From contig NZ_KB235914.1 of assembly GCF_000332175.1 (NCBI RefSeq), positions 3,158,868 through 3,222,867 on the forward strand: a DNA stretch of 64,000 bases, given 5' to 3'. Below the pieces are notes generated by a model that was given only the letters and a program-made list of their open reading frames with translations, ran no database searches and was not told the origin of the DNA. Within the stretch, counting starts at the first letter, position 1; each line of letters begins with the position of its first letter. The position numbers and the translations under genes are program-made. Shown piece after piece: positions 1-7,678 of this stretch. The stretch comes from Pseudanabaena sp. PCC 6802 (GTDB lineage Bacteria; Cyanobacteriota; Cyanobacteriia; Pseudanabaenales; Pseudanabaenaceae).

Positions 1-737
1 GCGGTGTGACACTAAACCCGCTCTATTGGCCCGCTCGCCACGAAGAAACGCTGCTGACCACCGCCATTTACAAGTTCCATCCCAGCTTTGGAGCGGATAA
101 GGTGAATGTGTGGTGGGGCGATCCAACTCAAAACTTCGGGTCTGCCACCATCGAAGGCGGCGATGTGATGCCCATCGGCAATGGCAATTTGCTGATTGGT
201 ATGAGCGAGCGCACCTCCCGCCAGGGAATTACCCAACTGGCGGCAGCCCTATTTGCCAAAGGTGCAGTGGAACGCGTGATTGTGGCCGGAATGCCCAAGC
301 TGCGATCGGCGATGCACCTGGATACGGTGTTTACGTTTTGCGATCGCGATGTCGTCACTCTCTTTCCCCAAATCATGGATCGAGTGGTAACCTTCTCGCT
401 CCGACCCAGCGACAAAGCTCCTGGCTACGAGTTGACCAAAGAAACGGAACCATTTGTGGATGTGGTTGCGGCGGCATTGAATTTCAAAAAACTGCGCGTG
501 GTAGAAACCGCTGGTAATCCTTATGCCATGGAGCGGCAACAGTGGGATAGCGGTAATAACATGGTGGCGATCGCCCCTGGAGTCGTCTTTGCCTACGATC
601 GCAACACTCTCACCAATACCGCTCTCCGCAAAGAGGGCGTCGAAGTGATCACGATCGTCGGAGCAGAACTGGGTCGTGGACGCGGTGGTGGACATTGCAT
701 GACCTGTCCGATCGTTCGAGATGCTGTTGATTTCTAA
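1..737 (+). CDS. arcA: Arginine deiminase, C-terminal part (5' end outside window)
   Basis: Hydrolyses arginine to citrulline and ammonia in the cytoplasm. The frame is open from base 3, so the true start is outside the window and the GTG at 6 is an internal Val codon. About 240 residues are visible, roughly the last 60% of a usual 400-residue enzyme. Two family signatures can be read: HLDTVF (His about 104 of the visible part) and the C-terminal GGGHCMT, whose Cys, 13 residues from the end, is the expected nucleophile. Other guanidino-modifying enzymes share the fold, but this tail fits arginine deiminase best. No partner gene follows; an IS element starts 65 bp downstream. Confidence 0.88.
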   Translation, partial: GVTLNPLYWPARHEETLLTTAIYKFHPSFGADKVNVWWGDPTQNFGSATIEGGDVMPIGNGNLLIGMSERTSRQGITQLAAALFAKGAVERVIVAGMPKLRSAMHLDTVFTFCDRDVVTLFPQIMDRVVTFSLRPSDKAPGYELTKETEPFVDVVAAALNFKKLRVVETAGNPYAMERQQWDSGNNMVAIAPGVVFAYDRNTLTNTALRKEGVEVITIVGAELGRGRGGGHCMTCPIVRDAVDF

Positions 738-801
738 ACACGCGATGTGCAACTAAAGAAACTGAAAAAAACTCACAGCCGAGAATGTTAGAAAATAGGA
801 C

Positions 802-1593
802 GGTAGTGATGCAAAGTAATGTTTAGGCGCGAAGCAAGGCATTGTAATGATTTATGAAATACCAAATAGCTCCTACATGATTCTCTAACTTCTTAGAAAA
901 AGATAATGACTGGCGCACCAGTCTGCCAATTCTTTGCCGCAAAGTATTGTTAAGTCTTTCGATATAGCTGGTCTTACCAGTTTCTTTGCCAACCGCCTGA
1001 TGGCGCTTCCTCAGCAAAATCAGAGCGTAAGCTTCCCAAAAATCGGTATAACATAACGCACATTGACGATAGACTGCAGGTATTGATTGCCATAGCTTCT
1101 TGGCGGAGCGACGAGAGCGATCGCCGATATAGGCCCCCACAATTTCGCGGGTATTAGCATCAAGAGCCAACCAAACCCATTTTTTGTGCTGTTTACTACC
1201 TACAAACGACCACATCTCATCTAACTGAATCGTCAGCTTTCCCACCGCTTTGGGCTTAACCTCAACTTGCTGGGGGACATCTTTGTATTTGCGATTGACA
1301 TAGAGTTGTAACTACCGCGCCGATACGCCTGTGATTCTGACGATTGCCGCGAGTGCTAGACGTTCGAGCAACAGTTTATCAATGAGAGCGCGGATGGCTG
1401 CATCAATGGGTTGTTTTGTGGGATTTTCCACAAACTGCCGACCGCATTCTTGGCACTTGAATCTTGGTTTGCCATAGTGTGTTTTTCCGTATTTGATGAT
1501 TTGTGGCGATCCGCATTTGGGGCAGTTCATTTATATGCTTAAAATGATTGACTGTTATAGATTACAGGAGAAACATTACTTTGCATCACTACC
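802..1593 (-). mobile_element. IS1-family insertion sequence
   Basis: A 792-bp element bounded by perfect 23-bp inverted repeats (802-824 and 1571-1593; the outer end reads GGTAGTGATGCAAAG). Size and transposase type fit the IS1 family. I see no 8-9 bp target duplication. The right flank (1594-1654) is the right half of a family B palindromic element whose left half is missing, so the insertion was followed or accompanied by a deletion. Confidence 0.85.
823..1530 (-). pseudogene. IS1-family transposase with in-frame amber codon
   Basis: DDE transposase of the single-frame IS1 type. The N-terminal part has a zinc-finger with CPKCGS and FKCQECGR cysteine pairs; the C-terminal part begins near DEMWSFVG and holds the catalytic region. 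The two open stretches (1312-1530 and 823-1311) are in the same frame, separated only by a TAG at 1312-1314. The surrounding residues read ITGVSAR-stop-LQLYVN, where IS1 relatives have Trp, so one TGG-to-TAG change explains the break. Restored length is 235 residues. This copy should not move on its own unless the amber codon is read through. Confidence 0.85.
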
Positions 1594-1654
1594 ACCCCTG
1601 CGTGGGGGCGCAGCCCCCACACTCCCTGTCCTAAGAGATCTGTCTATGGCTATA
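1594..1654 (+). repeat. Family B palindromic element, right-half fragment
   Basis: Matches the right half of the family B elements at 5.3, 7.6, 37.4, 39.8 and 51.9 kb, including the end GATCTGTCTATGGCTATA. The left half was lost at the junction with the IS1 element. Confidence 0.75.
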
Positions 1655-1686
1655 AAAGCAAAGGTCTTCGGAAATACCCGAAGACC
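1651..1686 (-). terminator. Rho-independent terminator of the pore-forming protein gene
   Basis: A perfect 9-bp stem (1663-1671 with 1678-1686, GGTCTTCGG/CCGAAGACC) and 6-nt loop. Read on the minus strand it is followed by TTTGCTTTT and lies 67 bp after the stop of the gene at 1753-2508. Confidence 0.75.
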
Positions 1687-1752
1687 GCTATTCTAGTAAA
1701 GGTAAATTCTCTAAGAAGTCATATCAAGAACTTCAACTATTGAATTTAATCT

Positions 1753-2508
1753 TTAAGTTTGAGTAACTGGTTCAACCTTGGTATAAGATAGAACCCCTTC
1801 AACTCCGGCAAAAGTTCCTGACAGGGGGAACCCTCTCTGCTCGTCTGTCAAAATTGCCACAATGGGAATAATTAAGTCTTGGATATTCTTTGGGTCGTCA
1901 ATGTATACACCCATCTGGATGTGACCGTCGGTTGCCCGTGCCGTCCCTGTAAACTTGCTATTGATGTCGGCTTGAGAAATAAAAGCAGTTACTTTTATAT
2001 CAGAGTGCGGCGGCACCGTCACCTTCGTGCTCTGCGACCAGGTGCGAGACTCTGTTTGGGTCCAAGATTGATTGGCGGTAAAAGATACTTCAGCATCTAG
2101 CGAGACTTCACCTTCACCAATAATCGGTAGCCCTGCTTTAAACTTTGCCGATGCACCAACCTTCAATCCCTCACTAAAGCCAAAAGTAAAGCTTTCCGTA
2201 AGAGTTTTCGAGTATGTGAAAGTGTCATCTAAACTGCTCGTTCCGGTATCGTTAGTATAGATTCGTTCGCCCACAATCTCAGGTGTATAGTTCGTAACTA
2301 CGTCGGAGTATTTAAAATCAACAAGATCGACATAGACTTCGTAGCAGTCAACCCAAGCAATCGATTTAAACTTACTGACATCAATCGTACTTGTTTGGGC
2401 TACATATTCCTTTACTTTAAGGAAAATATTATCTGTATCATTGAGAATAATCGATTCGATTTGTTTTTGAACATCAATCTCTGTTGTATTTGTCGTCATG
2501 AGTTCCAT
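1753..2508 (-). CDS. Aerolysin/ETX-MTX2-like beta-pore-forming protein
   Basis: 251 residues with no signal peptide. The central part (about residues 95-190) has the alternating Ser/Thr-rich beta pattern of the ETX/MTX2 superfamily: TLTESFTFGFSEGLKVG, KAGLPIIGEGEVSLDAE, then SWTQTESRTWSQSTKVTVPPHS. In this family such stretches form the oligomerising region and the membrane hairpin; members bind cell surfaces and make pores. Whether this one is a toxin, a defence protein or a stress protein cannot be told. Translation may start at ATG 2508 (AGAGG about 8 nt upstream) or ATG 2499. It stands alone with its own terminator, diverging from the tetR gene 583 bp away. Confidence 0.8.
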   Translation of the reverse strand: MELMTTNTTEIDVQKQIESIILNDTDNIFLKVKEYVAQTSTIDVSKFKSIAWVDCYEVYVDLVDFKYSDVVTNYTPEIVGERIYTNDTGTSSLDDTFTYSKTLTESFTFGFSEGLKVGASAKFKAGLPIIGEGEVSLDAEVSFTANQSWTQTESRTWSQSTKVTVPPHSDIKVTAFISQADINSKFTGTARATDGHIQMGVYIDDPKNIQDLIIPIVAILTDEQRGFPLSGTFAGVEGVLSYTKVEPVTQT

Positions 2509-2665
2509 AAGGCAACCTCTTGAATCACAATGAATTTAGATTATCTCAAAGCTCAATCTCATGCATCTGCTAATTGTCATTTCCTATGGATTACAATTGT
2601 CATTTCCGTCTCTAAGGAGATTTCTAGTAAATAAAATCCCCGTAGGGGGCAGGTTTTGCAGTTTA

Positions 2666-2774
2666 TAGCGGTTTTCAGATCGGAACAAGTAGGGGGTTTG
2701 GGGGCAATGCCCCCAAGAAGGGGTTCCACCCCTTTACCCCATCAATAAAACCCGTTCTCAATTGAAAAATGCTA
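2666..2774 (+). repeat. Family A MITE (short form)
   Basis: A 109-bp element with imperfect inverted ends (TAGCGGTTTTCAG and, from the other side, TAGCATTTTTCA), flanked by TA on both sides (2664-2665 and 2775-2776). Internal GGGGGCAATGCCCCC and GGGGTTCCACCCC hairpins are typical of the family. Confidence 0.8.
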
Positions 2775-3022
2775 TATCTTTGGTTAAAACCATCAGGCTT
2801 GGGCTAAACCTGCCCCTACACCTAGGTATATTGTTTCGTAGAAATCTCCTAAGTCAGTGTGGGGGCAATCGCGAGATCGCTCAATCGCTTTTTCTCTTAG
2901 AAGACAAGATTCAAAACCACATAAAGAGGGATTCTTAGACTATGATGGGTAAGTCCTCATAAATTTGGCAGAACTTTCTACACGACTATTGCAATTTCCC
3001 CTCAACTTTGTTAACCTAAAAA

Positions 3023-3036
3023 AGACCGTTCGGTCT
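3023..3036. promoter_or_regulatory. Likely TetR-family operator
   Basis: AGACCG-TT-CGGTCT, a 6+6 inverted repeat centred 62 bp before the tetR GTG. Palindromes of this kind upstream of a TetR gene usually serve autoregulation. Binding by this regulator is inferred. Confidence 0.6.
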
Positions 3037-3091
3037 GTGAATTGCCAGCTTAATGCTTAACCGCAAATCTAAATGTAAAAGCAAAGTTTGA

Positions 3092-3721
3092 GTGCCCAAT
3101 AGTAACGTCACAGTAATGCCGAAGAAACCACCAAAAGCCCAGGAGACTAAGGAGAAGATTCTGAAACAGTCAGCCGCTTTGTTTAACCAATTTGGCTACG
3201 CTGGCTCTTCCATGTCCGATATTATGCGCGTTACTGGCTTGCAAAAAGGAGGTATCTACAACCACTTTAAAAGTAAAGACGAACTGGCATTACAGGCTTT
3301 TGACTACGCGATCGCCCGTGCCACCCAGCGATCGCTAATAGCACTCAAGGGCAAACATCACGCGATCGAGCGCCTCCAAGCTCTAATTGTGGAATTCCAA
3401 AATATTCTTGACGACCCGCCAATTGCAGGTGGTTGCCCCATCCTGAATACTGCAGTTGAGAGCGATGACGCTTATCCCGCTCTGCGCCAACGCGTGCAGA
3501 CAGCAATGGATAACTGGCGATCGCTAATTGGCAAGATCGTCAACAAAGGTATTGCGAAAGGCGAAATCTGTAATTCCGTGGAGTCTGATGTCGTGGCGAC
3601 AGTTTTGATATCGACTATAGAAGGAGCAGTGATGTTGAGCAAACTGTATGGCGATATTACGCATATGCATAGAGCGATCGCGCATCTGAATGAATATATT
3701 TCATGTCTAGGGATTAAATAG
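3092..3721 (+). CDS. TetR/AcrR-family transcriptional regulator
   Basis: 209 residues from GTG 3092, or 201 from ATG 3116 (MPKKPPK). The N-terminal helix-turn-helix is clear: KEKILKQSAALFNQFGY, then MSDIMRVTGLQKGGIYNHFKSKDEL. The C-terminal ligand-binding half resembles the TetR_C group that includes a GGCPILNTA-like segment (here IAGGCPILNTAVES). A palindrome at 3023-3036 is its likely operator, so it probably represses itself and the next gene, which starts 24 bp downstream on the same strand. The ligand is unknown; in relatives it is often a reactive or toxic small molecule. Confidence 0.88.
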   Translation: MPNSNVTVMPKKPPKAQETKEKILKQSAALFNQFGYAGSSMSDIMRVTGLQKGGIYNHFKSKDELALQAFDYAIARATQRSLIALKGKHHAIERLQALIVEFQNILDDPPIAGGCPILNTAVESDDAYPALRQRVQTAMDNWRSLIGKIVNKGIAKGEICNSVESDVVATVLISTIEGAVMLSKLYGDITHMHRAIAHLNEYISCLGIK

Positions 3722-3745
3722 GAATTAAAGAGGAGAATTAAATTC

Positions 3746-4174
3746 ATGAATATTGCGAGCGGAGGTAAGAATCAACGTAATGTTGCATTAATGATTCTAC
3801 TAGTCGTTAATTTGTCGGCAACGATTTTGCACTACAGTGATAATTTTCTCTTTTTTGATAAATATCCCGCCCCAGTTTGGATGCAGCCGCACCATGTCTA
3901 TATTGCCTGGCTGGTATTAGCACCGTTTTCTCTGATTGGATATATCCTCTATACAAAACGGAATTTCTGGGCTGCCTATTTATGCCTATTTATCTATTCT
4001 CTTACAAGCACGGGTGGCATTGCACATTACTTTTTTGGTTCCGTTGCCGCGTTCTCTACGAAAATGCACGTTTTTATCTGGTTTGAGGAACTGACTGGGT
4101 GGATATTACTAGGTTTTATATTCTGGTCGTCTCTAATCCGCAAAGAGTGGAGCGAGCAGTTATCTCTTCAGTAA
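3746..4174 (+). CDS. Small four-helix membrane protein, tetR operon
   Basis: 142 residues, mostly hydrophobic, with four probable membrane segments (about 15-31, 48-68, 74-98 and 108-128). Conserved-looking polar residues lie in or near the membrane: HYSDNF, WMQPHHVY, HYFFG, and ELTGW. A good ribosome-binding site (GAGGAG) precedes the ATG. Spacing of 24 bp from tetR implies cotranscription and control by that regulator. I do not recognise the family; a small transporter or a sensor of the molecule recognised by the regulator is possible but unproven. Confidence 0.75.
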   Translation: MNIASGGKNQRNVALMILLVVNLSATILHYSDNFLFFDKYPAPVWMQPHHVYIAWLVLAPFSLIGYILYTKRNFWAAYLCLFIYSLTSTGGIAHYFFGSVAAFSTKMHVFIWFEELTGWILLGFIFWSSLIRKEWSEQLSLQ

Positions 4175-4275
4175 ATCTATTGGGAGTCTGAAAGCATGTC
4201 AGAATCTTTGCGAAAAACAAGGCCGTTTGAAGTCGAATCTCGCGCCATTTCTCCGTTTTGCGAAGGTCGTCGAGT

Positions 4276-4734
4276 TTAGGATTTGGTGTAGCGCAGGAAG
4301 CGATCGCGACAACGCTGTATGCTCCCTTTAGCATAGGGAATGCTGTCGGGTGCGAGTAACTTAAAGTTTTGCAAGTTTTCTTGGAAAGGCAGCGTGGCAA
4401 TTTTGTTGTTTACAGAGTCCATGGGGAAAGGCAGGTATAGAGCTTCACCAACGATCGCGCTATCTTTGACAGTACCTCTGAAGCAACTGAAATCGCTGGA
4501 GTTAGCCACAAAAAACTCACCAAATACTCGATCGCCAGCCTTCTGAATCACGTAGATTTCAGCTCCAGCCAGTTGAATATCGGGGTGCTTGCTGCGATCT
4601 GGTAATTTAGAGGAGAAAATGTAGTTGCCGTCTGGTAAATTCTGGATGGCAGTTGGCTCCGCTAAAGTTGGTAGCCCAAACAGGATCGCAATCGCCGCGA
4701 TGCCAAGATTTTTGCAGCGCCTGATGGTGTTCAT
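4276..4734 (-). CDS. Secreted hypothetical protein
   Basis: 152 residues with an N-terminal signal peptide (hydrophobic stretch IAAIAILFGLPTLA, probable cleavage after LAEP or nearby). The mature part is short and beta-rich and has Cys in SCFRG and RCRDR that could form a disulfide. Probably periplasmic or thylakoid-lumenal. I do not recognise the family. It lies convergent to the tetR operon and divergent from tadA. Confidence 0.7.
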   Translation of the reverse strand: MNTIRRCKNLGIAAIAILFGLPTLAEPTAIQNLPDGNYIFSSKLPDRSKHPDIQLAGAEIYVIQKAGDRVFGEFFVANSSDFSCFRGTVKDSAIVGEALYLPFPMDSVNNKIATLPFQENLQNFKLLAPDSIPYAKGSIQRCRDRFLRYTKS

Positions 4735-4819
4735 ATCCTATCTGCGTACCGGGGATTTCAATGCTTCTCCTATACTTCTATTCTATAAAATTGCCTAATG
4801 AATTAAGTTGTCTGTATCT

Positions 4820-5296
4820 ATGGGCGAGATTTCTTTTGACGTACATCAAGCGCGGATGGATCTAGCGATCGCTCTTGCTCGACAAGCTGGCGAGCAGGGC
4901 GAAATTCCAGTTGGTGCTGCGATCTTTGGCATAGACGGACAGATATTGGGGATGGGGGAAAATCGCAAAGAACGAGATCGCGACCCCACCGCCCATGCAG
5001 AAATACTTGCCATCCGCGCTGCTGCCAGGACTTGTCAAAATTGGTATTTAAGTGGTAGTTCCCTCTACGTCACGCTGGAGCCATGTCCTATGTGTGCGGG
5101 CGCGATCGTGCAAGCCAGGATCGGCACTCTCGTTTATGGGGCTGACGATCCTAAAACTGGGGCAATTCGCACGGTAATTAATATTCCCGATAGTGCGGCA
5201 TCGTTCCATCACCTACAGGCGATCGCTGGCATACGGGAGCTTGAATGTCAGGAATTGCTACAATCCTGGTTTCGGCAACACCGCCAAAAGCTATAG
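4820..5296 (+). CDS. tadA: tRNA-specific adenosine deaminase
   Basis: Converts adenosine-34 of tRNA-Arg(ACG) to inosine. 158 residues from ATG 4820; the frame extends to a TTG at 4808, which adds only MSVS. The cytidine/deoxycytidylate deaminase zinc site is intact: HAEI (His and catalytic Glu) and PCPMCAG (two zinc Cys). Length is normal for TadA. The last sense codon and the stop (CTA TAG, 5291-5296) coincide with the first bases of a family B element, so insertion of that element probably reset the C-terminus. Confidence 0.93.
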   Translation: MGEISFDVHQARMDLAIALARQAGEQGEIPVGAAIFGIDGQILGMGENRKERDRDPTAHAEILAIRAAARTCQNWYLSGSSLYVTLEPCPMCAGAIVQARIGTLVYGADDPKTGAIRTVINIPDSAASFHHLQAIAGIRELECQELLQSWFRQHRQKL

Positions 5297-5370
5297 CCAA
5301 TCGGCTTAGGACGGGGCACAGCCCCCACACACCTGTCTTACCTGTCTTAACAGATCGGTCTATGGCTATA
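5292..5370 (+). repeat. Family B palindromic element (internally shortened)
   Basis: Ends match the family (TATAGCCA...CTTAGGACGGGG at the left, GATCGGTCTATGGCTATA at the right). The central G/C-rich hairpin is shorter than in other copies. It overlaps the tadA stop codon. Confidence 0.75.
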
Positions 5371-5556
5371 CAACAAAATACAAAGAGAAATGACATGTAT
5401 CCCCATAAGCGTACAGTTTTTAGAGCTATCTGCTAAATTATTCAAGAACTTAGGAATAGCAATTTGTCGTGCGATCGAGATAGGTCTAGATAACTCATCT
5501 TTGTCCTGCGTCATCTCCAAATTGCCCTGGTTAGTAGACTGAATTCAAGCAAGAAT

Positions 5557-6354
5557 ATGGATCCTAGTAAATTAACTGAAATAGGCGTAGGGATAGGCAT
5601 CAAAGTAATTGGTGCAATTATCTTTTGGTTCGTGGGACGATGGTTGATCGATCTAGCCATCAAGCTGGCTTCCAGAGGCATGAGGATCAGGCAGGTCGAG
5701 CCAACCGTGATCAGCTATGCTGGTTCAACCATTGCTGTGATGCTCAATATTGTCTTAGTGGTGGCAATTCTGGGGTATTTTGGCATTGAAACCACCTCCT
5801 TTGCCGCCCTACTAGCTGCTGCTGGCTTTGCGATTGGAGCAGCATGGAGCGGTTTACTAGCCAATTTTGCCGCTGGCGCTTTTTTAATCGTGCTGCAACC
5901 GTTTAAAGTCGGTGACTTTATCACTGGCGGAGGTGTAACAGGTACTGTTAGAGAAATTGGGTTGTTTGTGACTAAAATTGATACCCTCGATAATGTTATG
6001 ACTATGGTTGGAAACAACAAACTGTTTTCCGATAACATCCAAAATTTCTCAACTAACCCCTATCGTCGCGTCGATTTAGTCGCCCAACTCAACCATGCTG
6101 TGAATCACGAAGAAGCCATTCGCATTCTTCGTGAGAGGCTGGCAAACATTCCCAATGTTTTATCAGAGCCTGCCCCAGATGTTGAAATTCTAGAATTTAA
6201 TTTAGCGGGGCCAGTGCTGGCGGTACGCCCTTACTGTAATAACCAGCATTACTGGCAAGTGTACTTTAACACCAACGAAGTAATTCGCGAGTCCTTTGGC
6301 GCTGCTGGCTTCCCAGCACCAGAACAGCATTATTTTGTACGTCGTTCTGCTTGA
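5557..6354 (+). CDS. MscS-family small-conductance mechanosensitive channel
   Basis: 265 residues, close to the minimal MscS length of about 286. An N-terminal helix anchors the protein; a second hydrophobic segment follows (about 55-75), then the pore-lining TM3 rich in Gly/Ala (ALLAAAGFAIGAAWSGLLANFAAG, about 89-112). After it comes the beta domain with VGDFI and GTVREIGLF, then the alpha/beta C-terminal cage. Such channels in the inner membrane release solutes on hypo-osmotic shock. It is a single gene with its own upstream gap; a palindrome at 6415-6439 follows and may help end transcription. Confidence 0.92.
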   Translation: MDPSKLTEIGVGIGIKVIGAIIFWFVGRWLIDLAIKLASRGMRIRQVEPTVISYAGSTIAVMLNIVLVVAILGYFGIETTSFAALLAAAGFAIGAAWSGLLANFAAGAFLIVLQPFKVGDFITGGGVTGTVREIGLFVTKIDTLDNVMTMVGNNKLFSDNIQNFSTNPYRRVDLVAQLNHAVNHEEAIRILRERLANIPNVLSEPAPDVEILEFNLAGPVLAVRPYCNNQHYWQVYFNTNEVIRESFGAAGFPAPEQHYFVRRSA

Positions 6355-6390
6355 ATTGCTCAAGTTAGCGATCGCCCTTCCCCCAGAGGG

Positions 6391-6447
6391 CTACATTTCT
6401 GATTTGCCGATCGAGTAAGGTGGGCGCTGCCCACCCTACAAATGTAG
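6391..6447. repeat. Compound palindromic repeat (GTAGGGTGGGC type)
   Basis: Inner inverted repeat at 6415-6439 (GTAAGGTGGGC / GCCCACCCTAC) inside an outer pair CTACATTT (6391-6398) and AAATGTAG (6440-6447). The same core recurs at 59612-59640. It could act as a bidirectional terminator between the channel gene and rpoZ. Confidence 0.65.
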
Positions 6448-6493
6448 GCTAAGCTATTAAAGCTAACTAAATTTTCATAGTCAGAAAGCAAAT

Positions 6494-6718
6494 ATGCCTA
6501 AACGTTATACGGTTGATTCGTCGCAAATTATTCGTCGGGTTGAGGATCTAGTGGCAGCATCCTCTAATCGCTACCGCATCACCGTACAAGTAGCATTACG
6601 TGCTAAGAACAGGCGCTATGAGATGGACGATTATGACGATCGCGCCATGAAACCCATTTTGCGTGCCATTATTGAAATGTCTGACGAACTCACGCAGCCG
6701 GAAATTTTAAGCGATTGA
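6494..6718 (+). CDS. rpoZ: RNA polymerase omega subunit
   Basis: 74 residues with the cyanobacterial omega pattern: [16 protein letters not shown], then [20 protein letters not shown] at the C-terminus. Omega helps assemble the core enzyme and, in cyanobacteria, favours association of the principal sigma factor. It is followed 145 bp later by the tandem-domain protein. Confidence 0.93.
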   Translation: MPKRYTVDSSQIIRRVEDLVAASSNRYRITVQVALRAKNRRYEMDDYDDRAMKPILRAIIEMSDELTQPEILSD

Positions 6719-6863
6719 AAATTAGCTTTTAGCAGTCAGCTTTTTTACAAGTACTCGGCTTTAGACTGAAGTAAGGGCAAGTTTAGTCAGAAATCTTTGA
6801 CCTTTAATAGTATCGCTTTTACAAAACTTGCCCCTATGCCAATGGACTTTCGCAGTAACGTGT

Positions 6864-7376
6864 ATGGTAAGCTCTCCGCAAGATTCGGCACCCGATCGCA
6901 AATTCCTCACACCTGAAGAAGCCCATGCCGTAGATGGTGCCATGCTATCTACAATGGAAAAGTTCATGACCCGCATTACCATTTCCTCTGTGCGGGTGTT
7001 GTCGCATATCGCACAGTCATACGGGCTACATGTTGAAGAACTCCAAACCAGTCAGATCGTCGCATGGATTGAGAGCGATGCCAAAATCAGGCGCGAACAA
7101 GGTGAGGCTGCGGCATTTCTGCAATGGTCGAGTGGTAGCGATCGCGACGTAGAACTGGACTTTGCCGATACTAGGGAAGACGAGGTAACGGGTGCAAATC
7201 TTACTAGTTATGAGAAATTTTTGACAAGAATGACGATATCGGCCAAGCAAGCTTCGATCCCGATCGCGAAGGCATACGATCTCCACGTCGAGCAGCTTAG
7301 CGCCGCACAAATTATTGCATGGTTCGAGCAAGATGCCCGCCGAAAACGAGAGGGCAAGAGCGATGAAGACATATAG
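6864..7376 (+). CDS. Uncharacterised protein made of two copies of one helical domain
   Basis: 170 residues from ATG 6864; the frame is open further upstream without a better start. Two similar units of about 55 residues are visible: the first runs from MLSTMEKFMTRITISS through HVEELQTSQIVAWIESDAK, the second from NLTSYEKFLTRMTISA through HVEQLSAAQIIAWFEQDAR. Each seems to form helices ending in a charged tail (KIRREQG, RRKREG), and an acidic linker (DVELDFADTREDE) joins them. No enzyme motif is seen. I do not recognise the family; a protein- or nucleic-acid-binding role is only a guess. Two palindromic elements follow at once. Confidence 0.75.
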   Translation: MVSSPQDSAPDRKFLTPEEAHAVDGAMLSTMEKFMTRITISSVRVLSHIAQSYGLHVEELQTSQIVAWIESDAKIRREQGEAAAFLQWSSGSDRDVELDFADTREDEVTGANLTSYEKFLTRMTISAKQASIPIAKAYDLHVEQLSAAQIIAWFEQDARRKREGKSDEDI

Positions 7377-7385
7377 TAGTAGCTA

Positions 7386-7560
7386 ATACCAAATTCGTCT
7401 GAATTATCCCTATATTGTCTGGCGACTAGAATGGGATTTGATACCAAATCCGCATTAATTGCCCCTCTAATTGCCTGGCGACTGGAAGTCGCTGCTACAC
7501 AAACAAAGTCTGCCTGCGCAGACTCCAAGAAAAGGGGGGTAGGAAACCAGGATTTGGTAT
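7386..7560 (+). repeat. Family C palindromic elements, one partial and one full copy in tandem
   Basis: A partial copy (about 7386-7441, with ATACCAAAT and CTGGCGACTAGAA) is followed by a full copy at 7441-7560 whose ends are ATACCAAATCC and GGATTTGGTAT. The centre has the inverted pair GTCTGCC/GCAGAC and CTGGCGACTGGAAGTCG. Confidence 0.75.
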
Positions 7561-7563
7561 GAC

Positions 7564-7670
7564 TATATAGCTGCCAACAGGCTTAGGACGGGGTGCAGGG
7601 GTTCCACCCCTGCTGCGTGGAGGCGCAGCTCCCACACCCCCTGTCCTAACAGATCTGTCTATGGCTATAG
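7564..7670 (+). repeat. Family B palindromic element (full)
   Basis: Full copy about 105 bp long with ends TATAGCTGCCAACAGG and TCTGTCTATGGCTATA and internal GGGGTTCCACCCC and GGAGGCGCAGCTCCC hairpins. It directly follows the family C pair. Confidence 0.8.
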
Positions 7671-7678
7671 CTATAAGT

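Larger units (their letters stand above)
2509..3091. other. Intergenic region with nested palindromic repeats and the tetR promoter
   Basis: No gene seen. It holds a pair of inverted 14-bp sequences (about 2643-2655, GTAGGGGGCAGGTTT, and about 2808-2822, AAACCTGCCCCTAC) with a family A element between them, then the putative TetR operator at 3023-3036. It separates two divergent genes. Confidence 0.6.

Noticed and set aside
802..1593. Programmed frameshift as in enterobacterial IS1
   Set aside because: Both parts are in the same frame; only an in-frame TAG separates them.
7386..7670. Possible structured regulatory RNA between 6864-7376 gene and the HTH gene
   Set aside because: The hairpins are fully explained by family C and family B repeat copies found elsewhere.
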